Source: Ascarosepion bandense
Lineage: Eukaryota; Mollusca; Cephalopoda; Sepiida; Sepiidae
Reading direction: 5' to 3'
NCBI GenBank assembly: GCA_037127315.1
Contig: JBBBDQ010000350.1
Coordinates: 3,004,501 to 3,068,500, forward strand
Length of the DNA stretch: 64,000 nucleotides
The translations under genes were made by a program, and so were the position numbers. Below are positions 23,690-33,455 of this stretch, one piece after another; position 1 is the first letter of the stretch, and each line of letters begins with the position of its first letter. The notes below the pieces were generated by a model. It was given only the letters and a program-made list of their open reading frames with translations. It did no database searches and was not told where the DNA came from.

Positions 23690-23730
23690 AACAAAAAAAA
23701 GAGAGAAGGAGAAAAACAGTGAAAAAAGAA

Positions 23731-23769
<39 letters not shown>

Positions 23770-25290
23770 AAAATGGAGAGAAAAAGGAAAAAAAGGAGAA
23801 AAAAAAGGAAAGAAGAGGAAAACAGGAAAAAGAAAAAAGAATGAAACAGAAGAAAAAGTGAGAAAAACAAAAAAAAGAAGAAAAAAGAAAATGGGGGAGC
23901 ATAAAGAACAGAAATGGAAAAAGTGAAAAAAGAAAAAAAAAAAAAGAAGAATGTAAAAAAAGAAGAAAGAAAAATGTAAAAAAAAAAAGGAAGAAAAATG
24001 TAAAAAAAAAAAAAAAAAGGAAGAAAAGTGTAAAAAAAAAAAAAAGGAAGAAAATGTAAAAAAAAAAAGAGGAAGAAAAATGTAAAAAAAAAAAGGAAGA
24101 AAAATGTAAAAAAAAAAAAAAGGAAGAAAAATGTAAAAAAAAAAAAAGGAAGAAAAATGTAAAAAAAAAAAAGGAAGAAAAATGTAAAAAAAAAAAAGGA
24201 AGAAAAATGTAAAAAAAAAAAAGGAAGAAAAATGTAAAAAAAAAAAAAAGGAAGAAAAATGTAAAAAAAAGAAGAAAAAGAAAAAAAAACGGAAAATGTA
24301 AAAGAGTAAAAAAAAAAAAAAAAGGAGAAAATGGGTGGGAAAGAATAAAAAAAGTGAAAAAGAGAGAAAGTGAAGAAAGAGAAAAAGTGAAGAAAGAGAA
24401 AAAGGGAGAAAGTGAAAAAAAGAGAAAAAGGGAGAAAGCGAAAAAAAGAGAAAAAGGGAGAAAGCGAAAAAAAGAGAAAAAGGGAGAAAGGGAAAAAGGA
24501 GAAAGCAAAAAAAAGAGAAAAGGGAGAAAGCGAAAAAAAGAGAAAAAGGGAGAAAGCGAAAAAAAGAGAAAAAGGGAGAAAGCGAAAAAAAGAGAAAAAG
24601 GGAGAAAGCGAAAAAAAGAGAAAAAGGGAGAAAGCGAAAAAAGAGAAAAAGGGAGAAAGCGAAAAAAAGAGAAAAAGGGAGAAAAAGCGGGAAAAAAAGA
24701 AAGAAAAAAGAAAAAAAGAAAGCGAAAAAAAGAGAAAAAGGGAGAAAGCGAAAAAAGAAAAAAGAAAAAGGGAGAAAGCGAAAAAAAGAGAAAAAGGGAG
24801 AAAGCGAAAAAAAGAGAGAAAGCGAAAAAAAGAGAAAAAGGGAGAAAGCGAAAAAAAGAGAAAAAAGGGAGAAAGCGAAAAAAAGGGAGAAAGCGAAAAA
24901 AGAGAATAAGGGAGAAAGCGAAAAAAAGAGAAACGGGGAGAAAACGAAAAAAAGAGAAAAGGGGAGAAAGCGAAAAAAAGAGAAAAGGGGAGAAAGCAAA
25001 AAAAAGGTGAAAGCAAAAAAAAAATGAGGTAAAGGGAAAATGAGAGAGAAAAAGGGAGAAAGCAAAAAGGAGAAATATGAGAAAAGTGAAAAAAGAAGTA
25101 AAAGGAGAAAATTGAAAAAAGGAAAATGAGTGAAAGCAGAAGAAAAAGCCAAAAAGAAAAAACTCAAGAAAAAAAGGAAAAAAGCTAAAAAACAAAAAAA
25201 AAAAAACGAAAAAAGGGGAAAAGAAAGCAAAGAAAAAGGGGAAAGAAAATGATAAAAAAGAAAAAGGGAGAAAATAGTGGGGAGAAAATA
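23690..25290 (+). repeat. 1.6-kb polypurine tract with two minisatellites
   Basis: The plus strand is almost purely A and G. It contains (GA)n at 23734-23762. Minisatellite I (about 23945-24285) has units of about 24-29 bp around GGAAGAAAAATGTAAAAAAA. Minisatellite II (about 24355-25015) has units of about 25-26 bp around GAGAAAAAGGGAGAAAGCGA. The long frames it generates (up to about 540 codons of Phe/Leu/Ser on minus, Lys/Glu/Arg on plus) are compositional artefacts. Each unit of array II carries one GCG, giving a regularly spaced CpG. Confidence 0.9.
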
Positions 25291-25963
25291 TCAAAGCTGA
25301 CATTTTTTTACAGTATGGTTCACACTGTAGAAGGTATTGGTGAAGTACTCAGAAGGTTCTGTTAAAGTTTCAAGAATGCAAGTAGCTTCAAGAATCTTAA
25401 AATGGTAATTTATTGAAGAGAAGTAACTAGTGATTCTGTCAAGGAAAGGAGTAATGTTAAAAAACCGTTTACCACCCTCCCTTGTTCCATTAACTAGAGA
25501 ACAAATAATCAAATGACATTTTGGTGGTGAAGAGGCTTGTATAATGGGCCCCAACTATCCTGTCAATTTGATACCCAACCTTAAGGGTCAATTTCAATTT
25601 TTCAACTGTTATTACTGAAAATTTTATTAAAATAAATCCCAATGCTATAATGATCTTGTAATAGTTAAATTTTATAAAATTTTACACTTCCAAAATTTTA
25701 TTGTTTTTCAATAATTCCTCAATTTTAAAAAAAATTATAAAACAAAAAATATCAGAAATAAGAGACTGACCACTCCACTAGAACCCCCCCCACACATTAC
25801 ACACACACAAAAAAAAAAAGCTTTCACAGCAAATAATTTCCAAAAGAAAATTTCGCCCCCCCCCCCCACACTGAGAGGAACTATTCTTTGATCAACATAT
25901 ATGGACAAGATCACATCACTACCCTACCCCCTATACATTTTTTTATTATTGTTAATGTTAATA

Positions 25964-26007
<44 letters not shown>

Positions 26008-26770
26008 CCCCGGATACTTATTCTACACAAAATTCCACAATATACACAGTTGGAAGACTCCGTGCAGGCAGCCCTCCCTTCCATTCCTGCAGCTACGCAT
26101 CCCTGACGCATTCTCCAGGATGGAATTCCAATGATTCCATTGTTGGAAGCAGGGTGGGGACGTATGGAGATGACGGTTTGGGTTGGTAGAGAGAGGTGGA
26201 TAAGTGGGGACAGCAGGAGGAAGAAGAGGTGGTGAGGGTATTTTTTTTTAAACCAACCTCTTCTATCCCCACCACCTGTCACCGTGCTGAAACATTTTAC
26301 TCAAGTCAATCACTAATTTATACATTCAATTTATTCAGAGTAGGTCACTAGGTGTTTTATGCACATCGCATCCTGCCTGCGCACACTGGTGTGGCAATGT
26401 TTTCATGGGTGCGTGCACGGTTACCACAACATGGAAGAGATTGTGAGTGTGAGGGTAGCAGGGTTAACTCCCAGCATCCTCTAAATGAAGCAATACATAG
26501 TTGGCCACTGGCCCTAGCATGAAACAGCATGACAATCTCACAACAATTTCAAAGAGAGGGAGAGAGAGAGAGAGAGAAAAAAAAAACAATGAAGAACATT
26601 AACAAGGTTTCCTTCAAGGCACTCAAATGACCTTCTTTTGGATGGGGAAGGGAGGAATTGGTAGTTGGACGTGAGAAAGGGAGAATAAATTGTTTAGGAT
26701 TTTTGGTTAGTGCTGATATCATCTACACTACAGCTTTATGGAGATGGACACGATGGAAGACAAAGAGGGG
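25291..26770. other. Mixed low-complexity and moderate-GC sequence
   Basis: Contains a poly-C run (25855-25868), (GA)n at 25968-26003 and again at 26557-26577. Around 26040-26470 base composition is more balanced than in surrounding DNA, with CpGs such as TGCGCAC and GGTGCGTGCACGG. An 87-codon minus-strand frame at 25554-25291 has ordinary composition but no recognised motif. No gene is claimed. Confidence 0.4.
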
Positions 26771-26774
26771 CTCG

Positions 26775-26880
26775 ATGCAAATCAGCCAATCAGAGGCTTT
26801 AAAGAGACACGCCTTCTCCTCCTCTACTGTGAGACTATTTGGTGACTCATATAATATAGCTGATAGCCACTCAAGCTGAC
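26775..26880 (+). promoter_or_regulatory. Promoter-like motif cluster
   Basis: A perfect octamer ATGCAAAT (26775-26782) adjoins CAGCCAATCAG (CCAAT box, NF-Y type, 26783-26793). About 50 bp on there is TGACTCA (AP-1 type, 26843-26849), overlapping a TATAATATA sequence (26850-26858). Order and spacing resemble a TATA promoter reading to the right with a start near 26880. No coding exon can be tied to it, so function is inferred only from motifs. Confidence 0.35.
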
Positions 26881-26973
26881 AGTCGTTCAACACACCTTAT
26901 TTTTAAAGGCACTACTGCAACGCAACAGACTTGAGCCCAACATCAAACAGCCGAGATTGGCATCCGTTATCCC

Positions 26974-26996
26974 CACCTTGTCACCGTGACAAGGTG
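26974..26996. other. Perfect 11-bp palindrome in CpG-bearing sequence
   Basis: CACCTTGTCAC and its exact complement are separated by one C. The stem can extend outward through GGCATC at 26959 and GATGCC at 26998. It would form a strong hairpin in RNA from the promoter-like region above, or act as a dyad binding site. Confidence 0.6.
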
Positions 26997-26999
26997 TGA

Positions 27000-27600
27000 T
27001 GCCGTTGTATTCTCTTGTAGAATATTGGACAAACATTCTAACGGAGTCAATTACATTTTTTGTCACCTACTGAGAAAAAAGAAAAAAAAAAAAAAGGATC
27101 TCTAAAAAAGGTTACTGCTATTGCTGTTAAATTTCAAACAGGAACAATATCGAAATGAAATCAGAAAAAAAATATCAGGAATCATTTAATTATCTTTTTT
27201 TATGTACCAATTAGACGAAAATTAAAAGAATTAGCAAAAATATGAGCAAGGCGTTAGGCTGGGGGAGAAAAAAAAGCAATCAAAATTCAAAGATGTTTAA
27301 GCATTTCAAATTCAAAAATGTTCCCTACTGAGAAAATAGGATATTTTACAAAAATTAAAACAGGAAGAAACATTATCAGGCCATCAAATTAAAGAAAAAA
27401 ACACTAAAAATAAACAATAAAGGAATCCACCAAGATTATATAAAGTGGGGGGTAGAGGTAAGTTCTTCAATTAGAGCAGAGATAACGAATAAAAGGGTGT
27501 GTTTGTAGCCAGTAGGAAAATAACAATAAATGTCGATCTTCCCACTAGGTTTTACTTTCACTGGCAACACGTTTCAAAGCTTACTCGGTACAAACCCTGA
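27000..27600. other. No recognisable gene
   Basis: AT-rich sequence. A good donor-like GAG|GTAAGT occurs at 27456-27462 (plus), but the block before it lacks a convincing acceptor. Confidence 0.35.
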
Positions 27601-27614
27601 ACTACTTCATTTAC

Positions 27615-27662
27615 CTTACAGGACAATGTTGGTTGCACTGAATAAACATCAACAACAAACAT
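27615..27662 (-). CDS. Possible short first coding exon (weak)
   Basis: On the minus strand an ATG with A at -3 opens 16 codons (beginning MFVVDVYSVQ) ending AAG before GTAAAT, an acceptable donor. It lies about 105 bp downstream of the NRF1-like palindrome at 27767-27778. It ends in phase 0, so it cannot join the phase-1 exon at 2823-2756. The frame is too short to be convincing. Confidence 0.2.
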
Positions 27663-27766
27663 TTTGGAATTGATCGGAAAATAGCAATTATCAAAACTCT
27701 TGCAAAGAACAATAACAAACCCATTTAACAATAAACAGAAACAAGCAGCGACAACAAATCGTCACA

Positions 27767-27778
27767 CGCGCATGCGCG
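27767..27778. promoter_or_regulatory. NRF1-type palindromic site CGCGCATGCGCG
   Basis: A 12-bp perfect palindrome containing GCGCATGCGC, the recognition sequence of NRF1, a common animal housekeeping-promoter factor. It is one of very few CpG clusters in AT-rich DNA. Promoter activity is inferred. Confidence 0.45.
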
Positions 27779-28040
27779 CAGGCAGAGTAGCAGAAAGGTT
27801 CGAGCAAATTGAGGATTTCATGAATGAACAAAAATGAAAAGAATTGCCAAATGACCAGAATGATTACAACAAATATTAAGAAATTTGTAAATCCAATTAA
27901 CATTATTCTTTTTTTTTTTTTTTTAATACACATTTCAAGTTTTATTTTCCCAGCATTGATACTGAAAATGTTTGATAACATTTAACATAACAACAACATG
28001 AAAGTTGGAAATTTTACAAGGAAAATATACCATGTCTCTA

Positions 28041-28135
28041 TATATAATTAGTAAAATAGGTTCAGGCCTATCAAGATCTTGGGCCAACTTTTGATAGTGG
28101 TTTATCTATAGGCCCGACCAAAAACCAATTATATA
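28041..28135. repeat. Small imperfect inverted repeat (MITE-like)
   Basis: The left end TATATAATTAGT...GGCCTAT is repeated in inverted form at the right end (ATAGGCC...ACCAATTATATA), with about 30-bp arms and mismatches. The size fits a small foldback element; no second copy was seen. Confidence 0.4.
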
Positions 28136-28915
28136 AACATTTTTGTTGGGAAAACTATTGTCCTAACCTAAGGAGCTATGTCACTCAGCTATATAATGGA
28201 GGTTTCTGAAAGATATCCGAGTAAGTCACTAGGGAGATCTCATTCAGTGGCTGGATGAACAGTTTGTCTATGCTTATACAAAATCAGTTCCAGATTAGAA
28301 ATCGAAAAAAAAAAAAAAAAAGGAGAGAGAAAAGAAAAAAAAATAATTCTAAAATGAACGCAAGCCTTGAAAAACAATCCAAAGATTCTGAGAGAAGATA
28401 AGGATATGGAAACAACAAGGGAAGGCAGAACAATTTCTCTCTAATGTACAGTGTAAAAGAGGTAGGAAAGAGAGATCCCAAAATATGGATTGGTATTTAT
28501 TTAGTTTGTTTGTCCAAGAGGGGTGGTAAAACGTAATTCTTTAACTTTCCTATAATATTTTGTATTCAGTGAAATGGATAAAACAAAAACAAACCCTTTT
28601 CTTTCCAATAAAGGTTGAGAAACTGGTTTTAACCCCTCACTTAAGCAACATTTTAAAGATGGCTGTGCAAGATAAACAATAAAACTGCAAAAGAGAACCT
28701 GTTAAATTGATTTTTATCATTAACATTATTCTTTAAAATAGACTGCAGATTTCTTTTCATAGATGAAGTGGTGGGTTCTGGAAAATAAAATTCCATCTGA
28801 TTGTTTGAAACATTTTATTATACATAAAAGAAACTCCTTAAAATAGAATTTGTTTATTGAAAATCTTTTGGCATTTGTGGTCATCTATTTCTATTTTCTC
28901 TTACATTTATTTACC
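28136..28915. other. No recognisable gene
   Basis: AT-rich sequence with an A-run at 28304-28320. Confidence 0.4.
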
Positions 28916-28920
28916 TTTTG

Positions 28921-28952
28921 AAAGGCTGAAATTTGATAGAATTTCAGCCTTT
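28921..28952. other. Perfect 12-bp hairpin followed by T run
   Basis: AAAGGCTGAAAT and its exact complement around an 8-nt loop, with nine Ts in a row from the last stem bases onward. The geometry is that of a bacterial intrinsic terminator, but the context is eukaryotic. It could equally be a tiny foldback sequence or a pol III stop. Confidence 0.5.
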
Positions 28953-29064
28953 TTTTTTATTTACTTATAGTGTTTTATACAAACAAAATTTGTACATGCT
29001 TACTTTTTAAAATAACATTGTGATAATATCTAAAGAGCAAGAGACTGAGTGAGACATATGTAGG

Positions 29065-29146
29065 TGCATAAGAAGGGAGTAAAAAAAAAACCAAACAAAC
29101 AAAAAAAAAACAGATGCTTAAGAAGGGAGTAAAAAAAAAACAAAAC
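29065..29146. repeat. Two-copy tandem duplication (~44 bp)
   Basis: The unit around AAGAAGGGAGTAAAAAAAAA plus a CAAAC-rich end occurs twice in a row. Confidence 0.7.
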
Positions 29147-29207
29147 AAACACTCATTTGGTTATGAGTATTGAGAATATGAATAAGGATGAGAACATTTC
29201 AACACCA

Positions 29208-29209
<2 letters not shown>

Positions 29210-29273
<64 letters not shown>
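29210..29273. repeat. (GT)n(TA)n microsatellite
   Basis: About 20 GT units grade directly into about 11 TA units. Confidence 0.95.
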
Positions 29274-29899
29274 CTGTGAGTTATTAAACAAGAAAAAGAG
29301 AATAAGCAAAATATGTAAAAAAAGTGAATCAAATTGGTTTGGGATGAAAGTTCAAGTCTTTTATAGTAACTAGCATTTGTTATTCTGTCAATATGTCATT
29401 GAAACAACATTTTCTAAATAATTATGGTATTTCTATTCCACATACACAATCCTAAATTTATCCCTGCTATTTACAGCCAAAAAAACACAATTCATTTTAA
29501 TGCATTAAATTTAAGAATTAGAAAAAAAAAACTTGTTTTGTCTCTGAGAAAGTGCAATTTATGGTGATTGTGTAGAGTGGGTTCAATAAACAAACAAACA
29601 AGCCTTCAAGGTTGTATTTTTTTTAAAGCTGTGTAGTCCATGTTAGCTTATTAGAAAAACAATTAATCTTTCAATTAGGTTCTCTCATCAAATATCACAG
29701 CAATAAACAATTTTATACCTCAAATTTTAGCAGAAGCTGTCAACAATCCTAGCTGAAGATTTCAAATCTTAAATTAACACACACACACACACACTGGTTG
29801 AAGTGATGGGAGTTCCTTTGCTTTGTACTAGCAGTTATAATTGCAAGAGATGCTAACAATATATATTTTTAAATTACTGCTACAATCTCCAATAATATA

Positions 29900-29944
<45 letters not shown>

Positions 29945-30914
29945 CTTTTGATAGAAAGCTCTTATTTTGATTTCAAACATGTTAGGGTTGTTTTTCCTGT
30001 CTGTTTTATGTTACAGTATCCCAATTCAATCAGCCTTTTAGATCACATTTGTTTTCTCTTTATTTGTGGGGGCGGAGGGGGAGAATAACATAATAACAAG
30101 CATTTCTATAATGAACATTAAGTCCAGACATGATACAAACTCCCGAAAATGCTTGCCTTGTGCTTGAATTCAGTTTAGGAAAATTCTTGCAGAATTATTA
30201 TTTGTTGCTCAATATCAATCATTCAGCACCAAAATACCAAAAAGTTGGTCCATCAAAGGCACTCAAGAGGGCAGTTTCCATTAAAGAATAAATTGATTCA
30301 GTGGTTAATTATGAGAGCCAAGTTTACGAGATTGGAACGTAAACTGTTTCTATTCAACACTGATGAATGCCATCAGAAAAAGAATTGAATACAAATTATT
30401 AAGTAGAGTATTATAGCAGATTTTCTTAGGAGGCCTCATAAACCACAAAACACAAGGCGGATTTATAGATTCTATTCTAATATATGGGGAGGGGGTCTAA
30501 GAATTCTCTATTGAAATGAAACAGATGGGGCTGAAATTAAGAAAACACTGAAATTTGATAATGCTTAAAATATAGATTTTATAGGTAAAACCAGCTTTGT
30601 TGAGTCTCAAACATTTTTGCAAGATAGAGATTTGATTTGTAAAAATTATCTTCTTTAAGAGATTACTCTTTTTTTTTGCTGTCACCATGGTAGCTTAAAA
30701 TTTTTTGGAATACTATTATTCAATAAACAAAATAAAAAGTCTGAAAACACTTTATTGTTGGCAAAAATACTTCCTTGATATCAAAACTATTGACTGCAAA
30801 ATACCATCATAAATTATTTGTCTATACACAAGTTATTATAGAAAGGCATGTAAAAAAGTATGTGTGGACACACCCATGAATTCAATTTATGTGCATGTAT
30901 ATGTATTTGTGTGA
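29274..30914. other. No recognisable gene
   Basis: AT-rich. Contains (CA)n at 29779-29794 and 29906-29941. No supported coding region. Confidence 0.4.
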
Positions 30915-31069
30915 AGGCTTTAAAGAAAACCAGCATTATGCAAAATTACAAGGAAATCTAGCTGGTGTTGTGCAAGATAAATCCAAGCGAGATATTTGTA
31001 AAAGTCTTGAGGTTAATTTCTCTGAAAATGTTGCTACAAAATTTGATCCAATGTGTAGTGAATATGGTC

Positions 31070-31692
31070 TCTATATTTGTGCATAAATGAATGCAACAAA
31101 TTCACCAAGTTCAAATTCCCAGTGAAATCATTGCATTCACTTACACACTTCTTTTCTTGCGCTTCCCACATGTGGAACTCCCTTTCATATACTTGCTTTC
31201 CTGACAGCTATAACCTCCAGGAATTTAAATGCAAAGTCAATTCCCATCTCTTATCCACTTAACTCCAGCCCTTTCTACATCACCCTCATGTATCTTGTTC
31301 TTTTCCCTTCTTTCTACCCACACAACAGTCTTCACTCCTGTGTTCACATCCTTCTCTTGCCCTTTCTCTTTCACCCCCTGTAGCTGGTTTGTCTGTCTTC
31401 ACTCTCCTCCTGCCTAATACTTCAACTCTCTTATGTAACCCACTGCACATCAGTAGCGTTAACACCTTGCTTAGGGTGAAATGATTAAAACAAAAAAACA
31501 CAAATATCCTTGGAAAGGTATTAATCCATCTCTTTTCCCTGCAGCTATGGGGTTAAATAGCAGGACAGATTGAGTTCTATAGCCTTGGTTGGCAATCAGT
31601 CTACCACAGAAAGTAATGGCAATCTACTGCAGGAAAATATTCTTTTGAGACATGATCACCCAAGCATGTATCATGTGTGGCACTTAACCGAA
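31070..31692 (+). mobile_element. SINE family A inserted in R2, rearranged 5' end
   Basis: From 31105 the SINE reads forward, starting just before its B-box (GTTCAAATTCC), to about 31148. It resumes at 31499 after a LINE insertion and runs to its tail near 31692. The first part, 31073-31104, is an inverted copy of the SINE segment around TTGCATTCATTTATGCACAA. This makes a small inverted duplication at the 5' end. The tRNA A-box part is missing. Confidence 0.65.
31149..31497 (+). mobile_element. jockey/CR1-group LINE tail inserted in SINE
   Basis: 5'-truncated copy beginning at codons for SCASHMWNSLSYTCFPDSYN and ending with the conserved 3' box and ATTAAAACAAAAAAA. It splits the SINE just after CTTACACAC; a short ACAC/AACAC repeat at the junctions may be the TSD. 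Confidence 0.75.
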
Positions 31693-32173
31693 GTAGGGTA
31701 GGCCTCAAAAATCAAAGATGCCACGGAGAGAAGTCATTCATTAAACATTATGCAGCAATTACTGAAAAAAACAAAACAAAAAAAAAACAACCAATAGAAA
31801 TAATGTTGCCACATCTGTGCAAAACAATGTAAGACCCTAGCAGAATTAAAAAAACTACATCCACACTGCCAATATCTGAGGAGGGATCAAGTGATGACAT
31901 TGTTCAAAATCAAGTTGCAGTCATCACTTGTTTGTTCATATGAATTTGTAAACTACTTTTGCCAAATTGAAAACAACAATAGCCAAAATAAAAATAAGTA
32001 AAATATTTTTGTTTATATATCGTCAACAGAGTAACAAACACGAATGTCAACTTATCTTCCACATATGGATTTCAATATTTAAATGCCTTCAATTCTGACA
32101 CAGAAACAAATGAAGATCTACTCTACCTTAATCTGTCTCACAATATCAATTCTATCATTTGGTCTATTTTCAC

Positions 32174-32659
32174 AGGCTTATAGCCATATCATGTTGAATA
32201 CACCGGTTCTCGCTCGATCACTAAAGTTAAGCAATGTTGAGCCTGGTCAATACTTAGATGGATGACTGCTTGGGAATACCAGGTGCTGTAAGCATTTAGT
32301 GACGGACATGTGTTGTGGTGCAGTGGATATCGGCTCGGAAAGAGAAATCGGTGAGCCGAGTTCGAATTCCAGTTGAATTCACTTTAGCACTAGTACCCTT
32401 GGGAAAAGTATTAATCCGTCCATTCCCTCCAGTTATGGGTTAAATAACAAGGTAGGACTTGAGGACCCTGCCCTTAAAAAAAATCCCAATGAATCTTGGT
32501 ACTCAAAAAGAAAAAAGTATTAGTAGACACAAAAACTTATAAAAACAATAAATTGTTGAAAGAAAAAGGTATTACCAGCAATAAATAAATAAAATTTAGT
32601 TGACAATAAATGACCTGCCGAGGTTGATATGCCATAAAACAAAAACAACCAACCAACAA
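32174..32659 (+). mobile_element. Chimeric retroelement: 5S head + tRNA-SINE + R1 tail
   Basis: A perfect 11-bp repeat, TCTATTTTCAC, flanks this 486-bp block (32163-32173, 32660-32670). Inside are, in order, a 5S rRNA-like head (32176-32294), 8-9 nt, the head of SINE family A (32304 to about 32450, including A and B boxes), and a sequence sharing the R1 tail (GAGGTTGATATGCCATAAAA, 32618-32637) ending in AAAACAAAAACAACCAACC. A single TSD around all three modules indicates one retrotransposition of a composite RNA. 5S-tRNA double heads are known in vertebrate SINEs such as AmnSINE1; I know of none described with this arrangement here. Confidence 0.7.
32176..32294 (+). pseudogene. 5S rRNA-derived sequence (degenerate)
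   Basis: 119 nt aligning along the whole animal 5S rRNA. Recognisable parts are the 5' end GCTTATAGCCATATCATGTT, the box-A region AAAGTTAAGCAA, the box-C region ACTTAGATGGATGACTGCTT, and the 3' end GGGAATACCAGGTGCTGTAA. Many differences from the expected metazoan sequence are C-to-T or G-to-A at former CpGs, which fits decay of a methylated non-functional copy. It is the 5' module of the chimeric element, not a working rRNA gene. Confidence 0.85.
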
Positions 32660-32670
32660 TCTATTTTCAC

Positions 32671-33419
32671 CATCCATTCAGATCAATTCTTCTTTCCTCC
32701 TTTTCAATAGAATTCAGCTGATTTTCTTTTGTTCTTAAAAACAAAAGATGAGGTACATTTCATAGTTTCATCCCTGTGATTAAAATGACAATCCTAAAAC
32801 AATATTTTGGAAACAAGATACAAGTTTATCTTGTTTGTAAAGATAAAAGATAACACTAATCAACTCCTGACTTAATCAAATTGACTTACCTGAAGGACTT
32901 AATCATCTCATTTTAAGTTTAGACAAAGTACTGTAGATTGAAATAAACTAATTTTACTTTTTTTTTTAGTAAAGAGTGACAAGAACTGGCCAAGTCAATT
33001 ATATGCTAGCTAAGGGGACAGACAATAAAAGCCAACCAAGAATGTATTAAGTATCAGGGTACTGAACTCCTCACCTCATGAGACAAATGACTTGAGCAAA
33101 AATGAAGTGGTGAAATTCACAGAACTCCAACTTTGAATTTATTTACTTAGGAAATACAAAATAATAAATTATGCTTTAACAACTAGAAGCTAAAAAAAAC
33201 TTAACTCCAATTGACACTGGGACAATTTAGATCAATTTTTTGTTTCAAAACAAATCAGCAAATGGTGAGTGCAAAGTTGTCTCATAATAACCTACTCATA
33301 AGTTAAGCTGTGTAGTTCAATTTTTGTATGCCAGTCCTTTTTCCAGCAATTAGACTGTGTTACTCTGTCTTTGAATTATTTGCAGAAAATCCTCTGTACC
33401 ATCATAATAAAGACTGTTG

Positions 33420-33420
<1 letters not shown>
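32671..33420. other. No recognisable gene
   Basis: AT-rich. A good minus-strand donor (CAG|GTAAGT at about 32885-32892) has a plausible acceptor upstream, but the 41-nt block between has stops in all frames, so no coding exon is called. Confidence 0.35.

Positions 33421-33455
<35 letters not shown>
33421..33455. repeat. (TC)n(TA)n microsatellite
   Basis: Short TC run then about 13 TA units, bordering the Penelope-type end. Confidence 0.95.

Larger units (their letters stand above)
30915..31860 (+). repeat. Dispersed repeat R2, interrupted copy
   Basis: 30990-31069 and 31693-31850 together match 50960-51195 (shared: GAAAATGTTGCTACAAAATT, GAGAGAAGTCATTCATTA, CCACATCTGTGCAAA). The matching halves are separated by a SINE (31070-31692), itself split by a LINE tail. 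R2 is therefore the oldest layer. Class unknown; no ORF retained. Confidence 0.65.

Noticed and set aside
23626..25303. Long open frames of 440-546 codons on the minus strand and 165-218 codons on the plus strand
   Set aside because: All arise from the purine-only tract and encode only Phe/Leu/Ser or Lys/Glu/Arg runs. They overlap in all frames, with no domain or splice signal.
25291..25554. 87-codon minus-strand frame of ordinary composition
   Set aside because: No recognisable motif, weak acceptor and donor, and this length is expected by chance in a window this size.
27380..27462. Plus-strand block ending at GAG|GTAAGT with one open frame
   Set aside because: The supposed acceptor lacks a pyrimidine tract and the peptide is Lys-rich noise.
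32176..32294. Functional 5S rRNA gene
   Set aside because: It has too many substitutions, mostly CpG decay, lacks a clean terminator, and lies inside a retroposed unit with its own TSD.
32885..32933. Good minus-strand acceptor/donor pair defining a 41-nt exon
   Set aside because: Stops in all three frames; could only be non-coding, and there is no other support.
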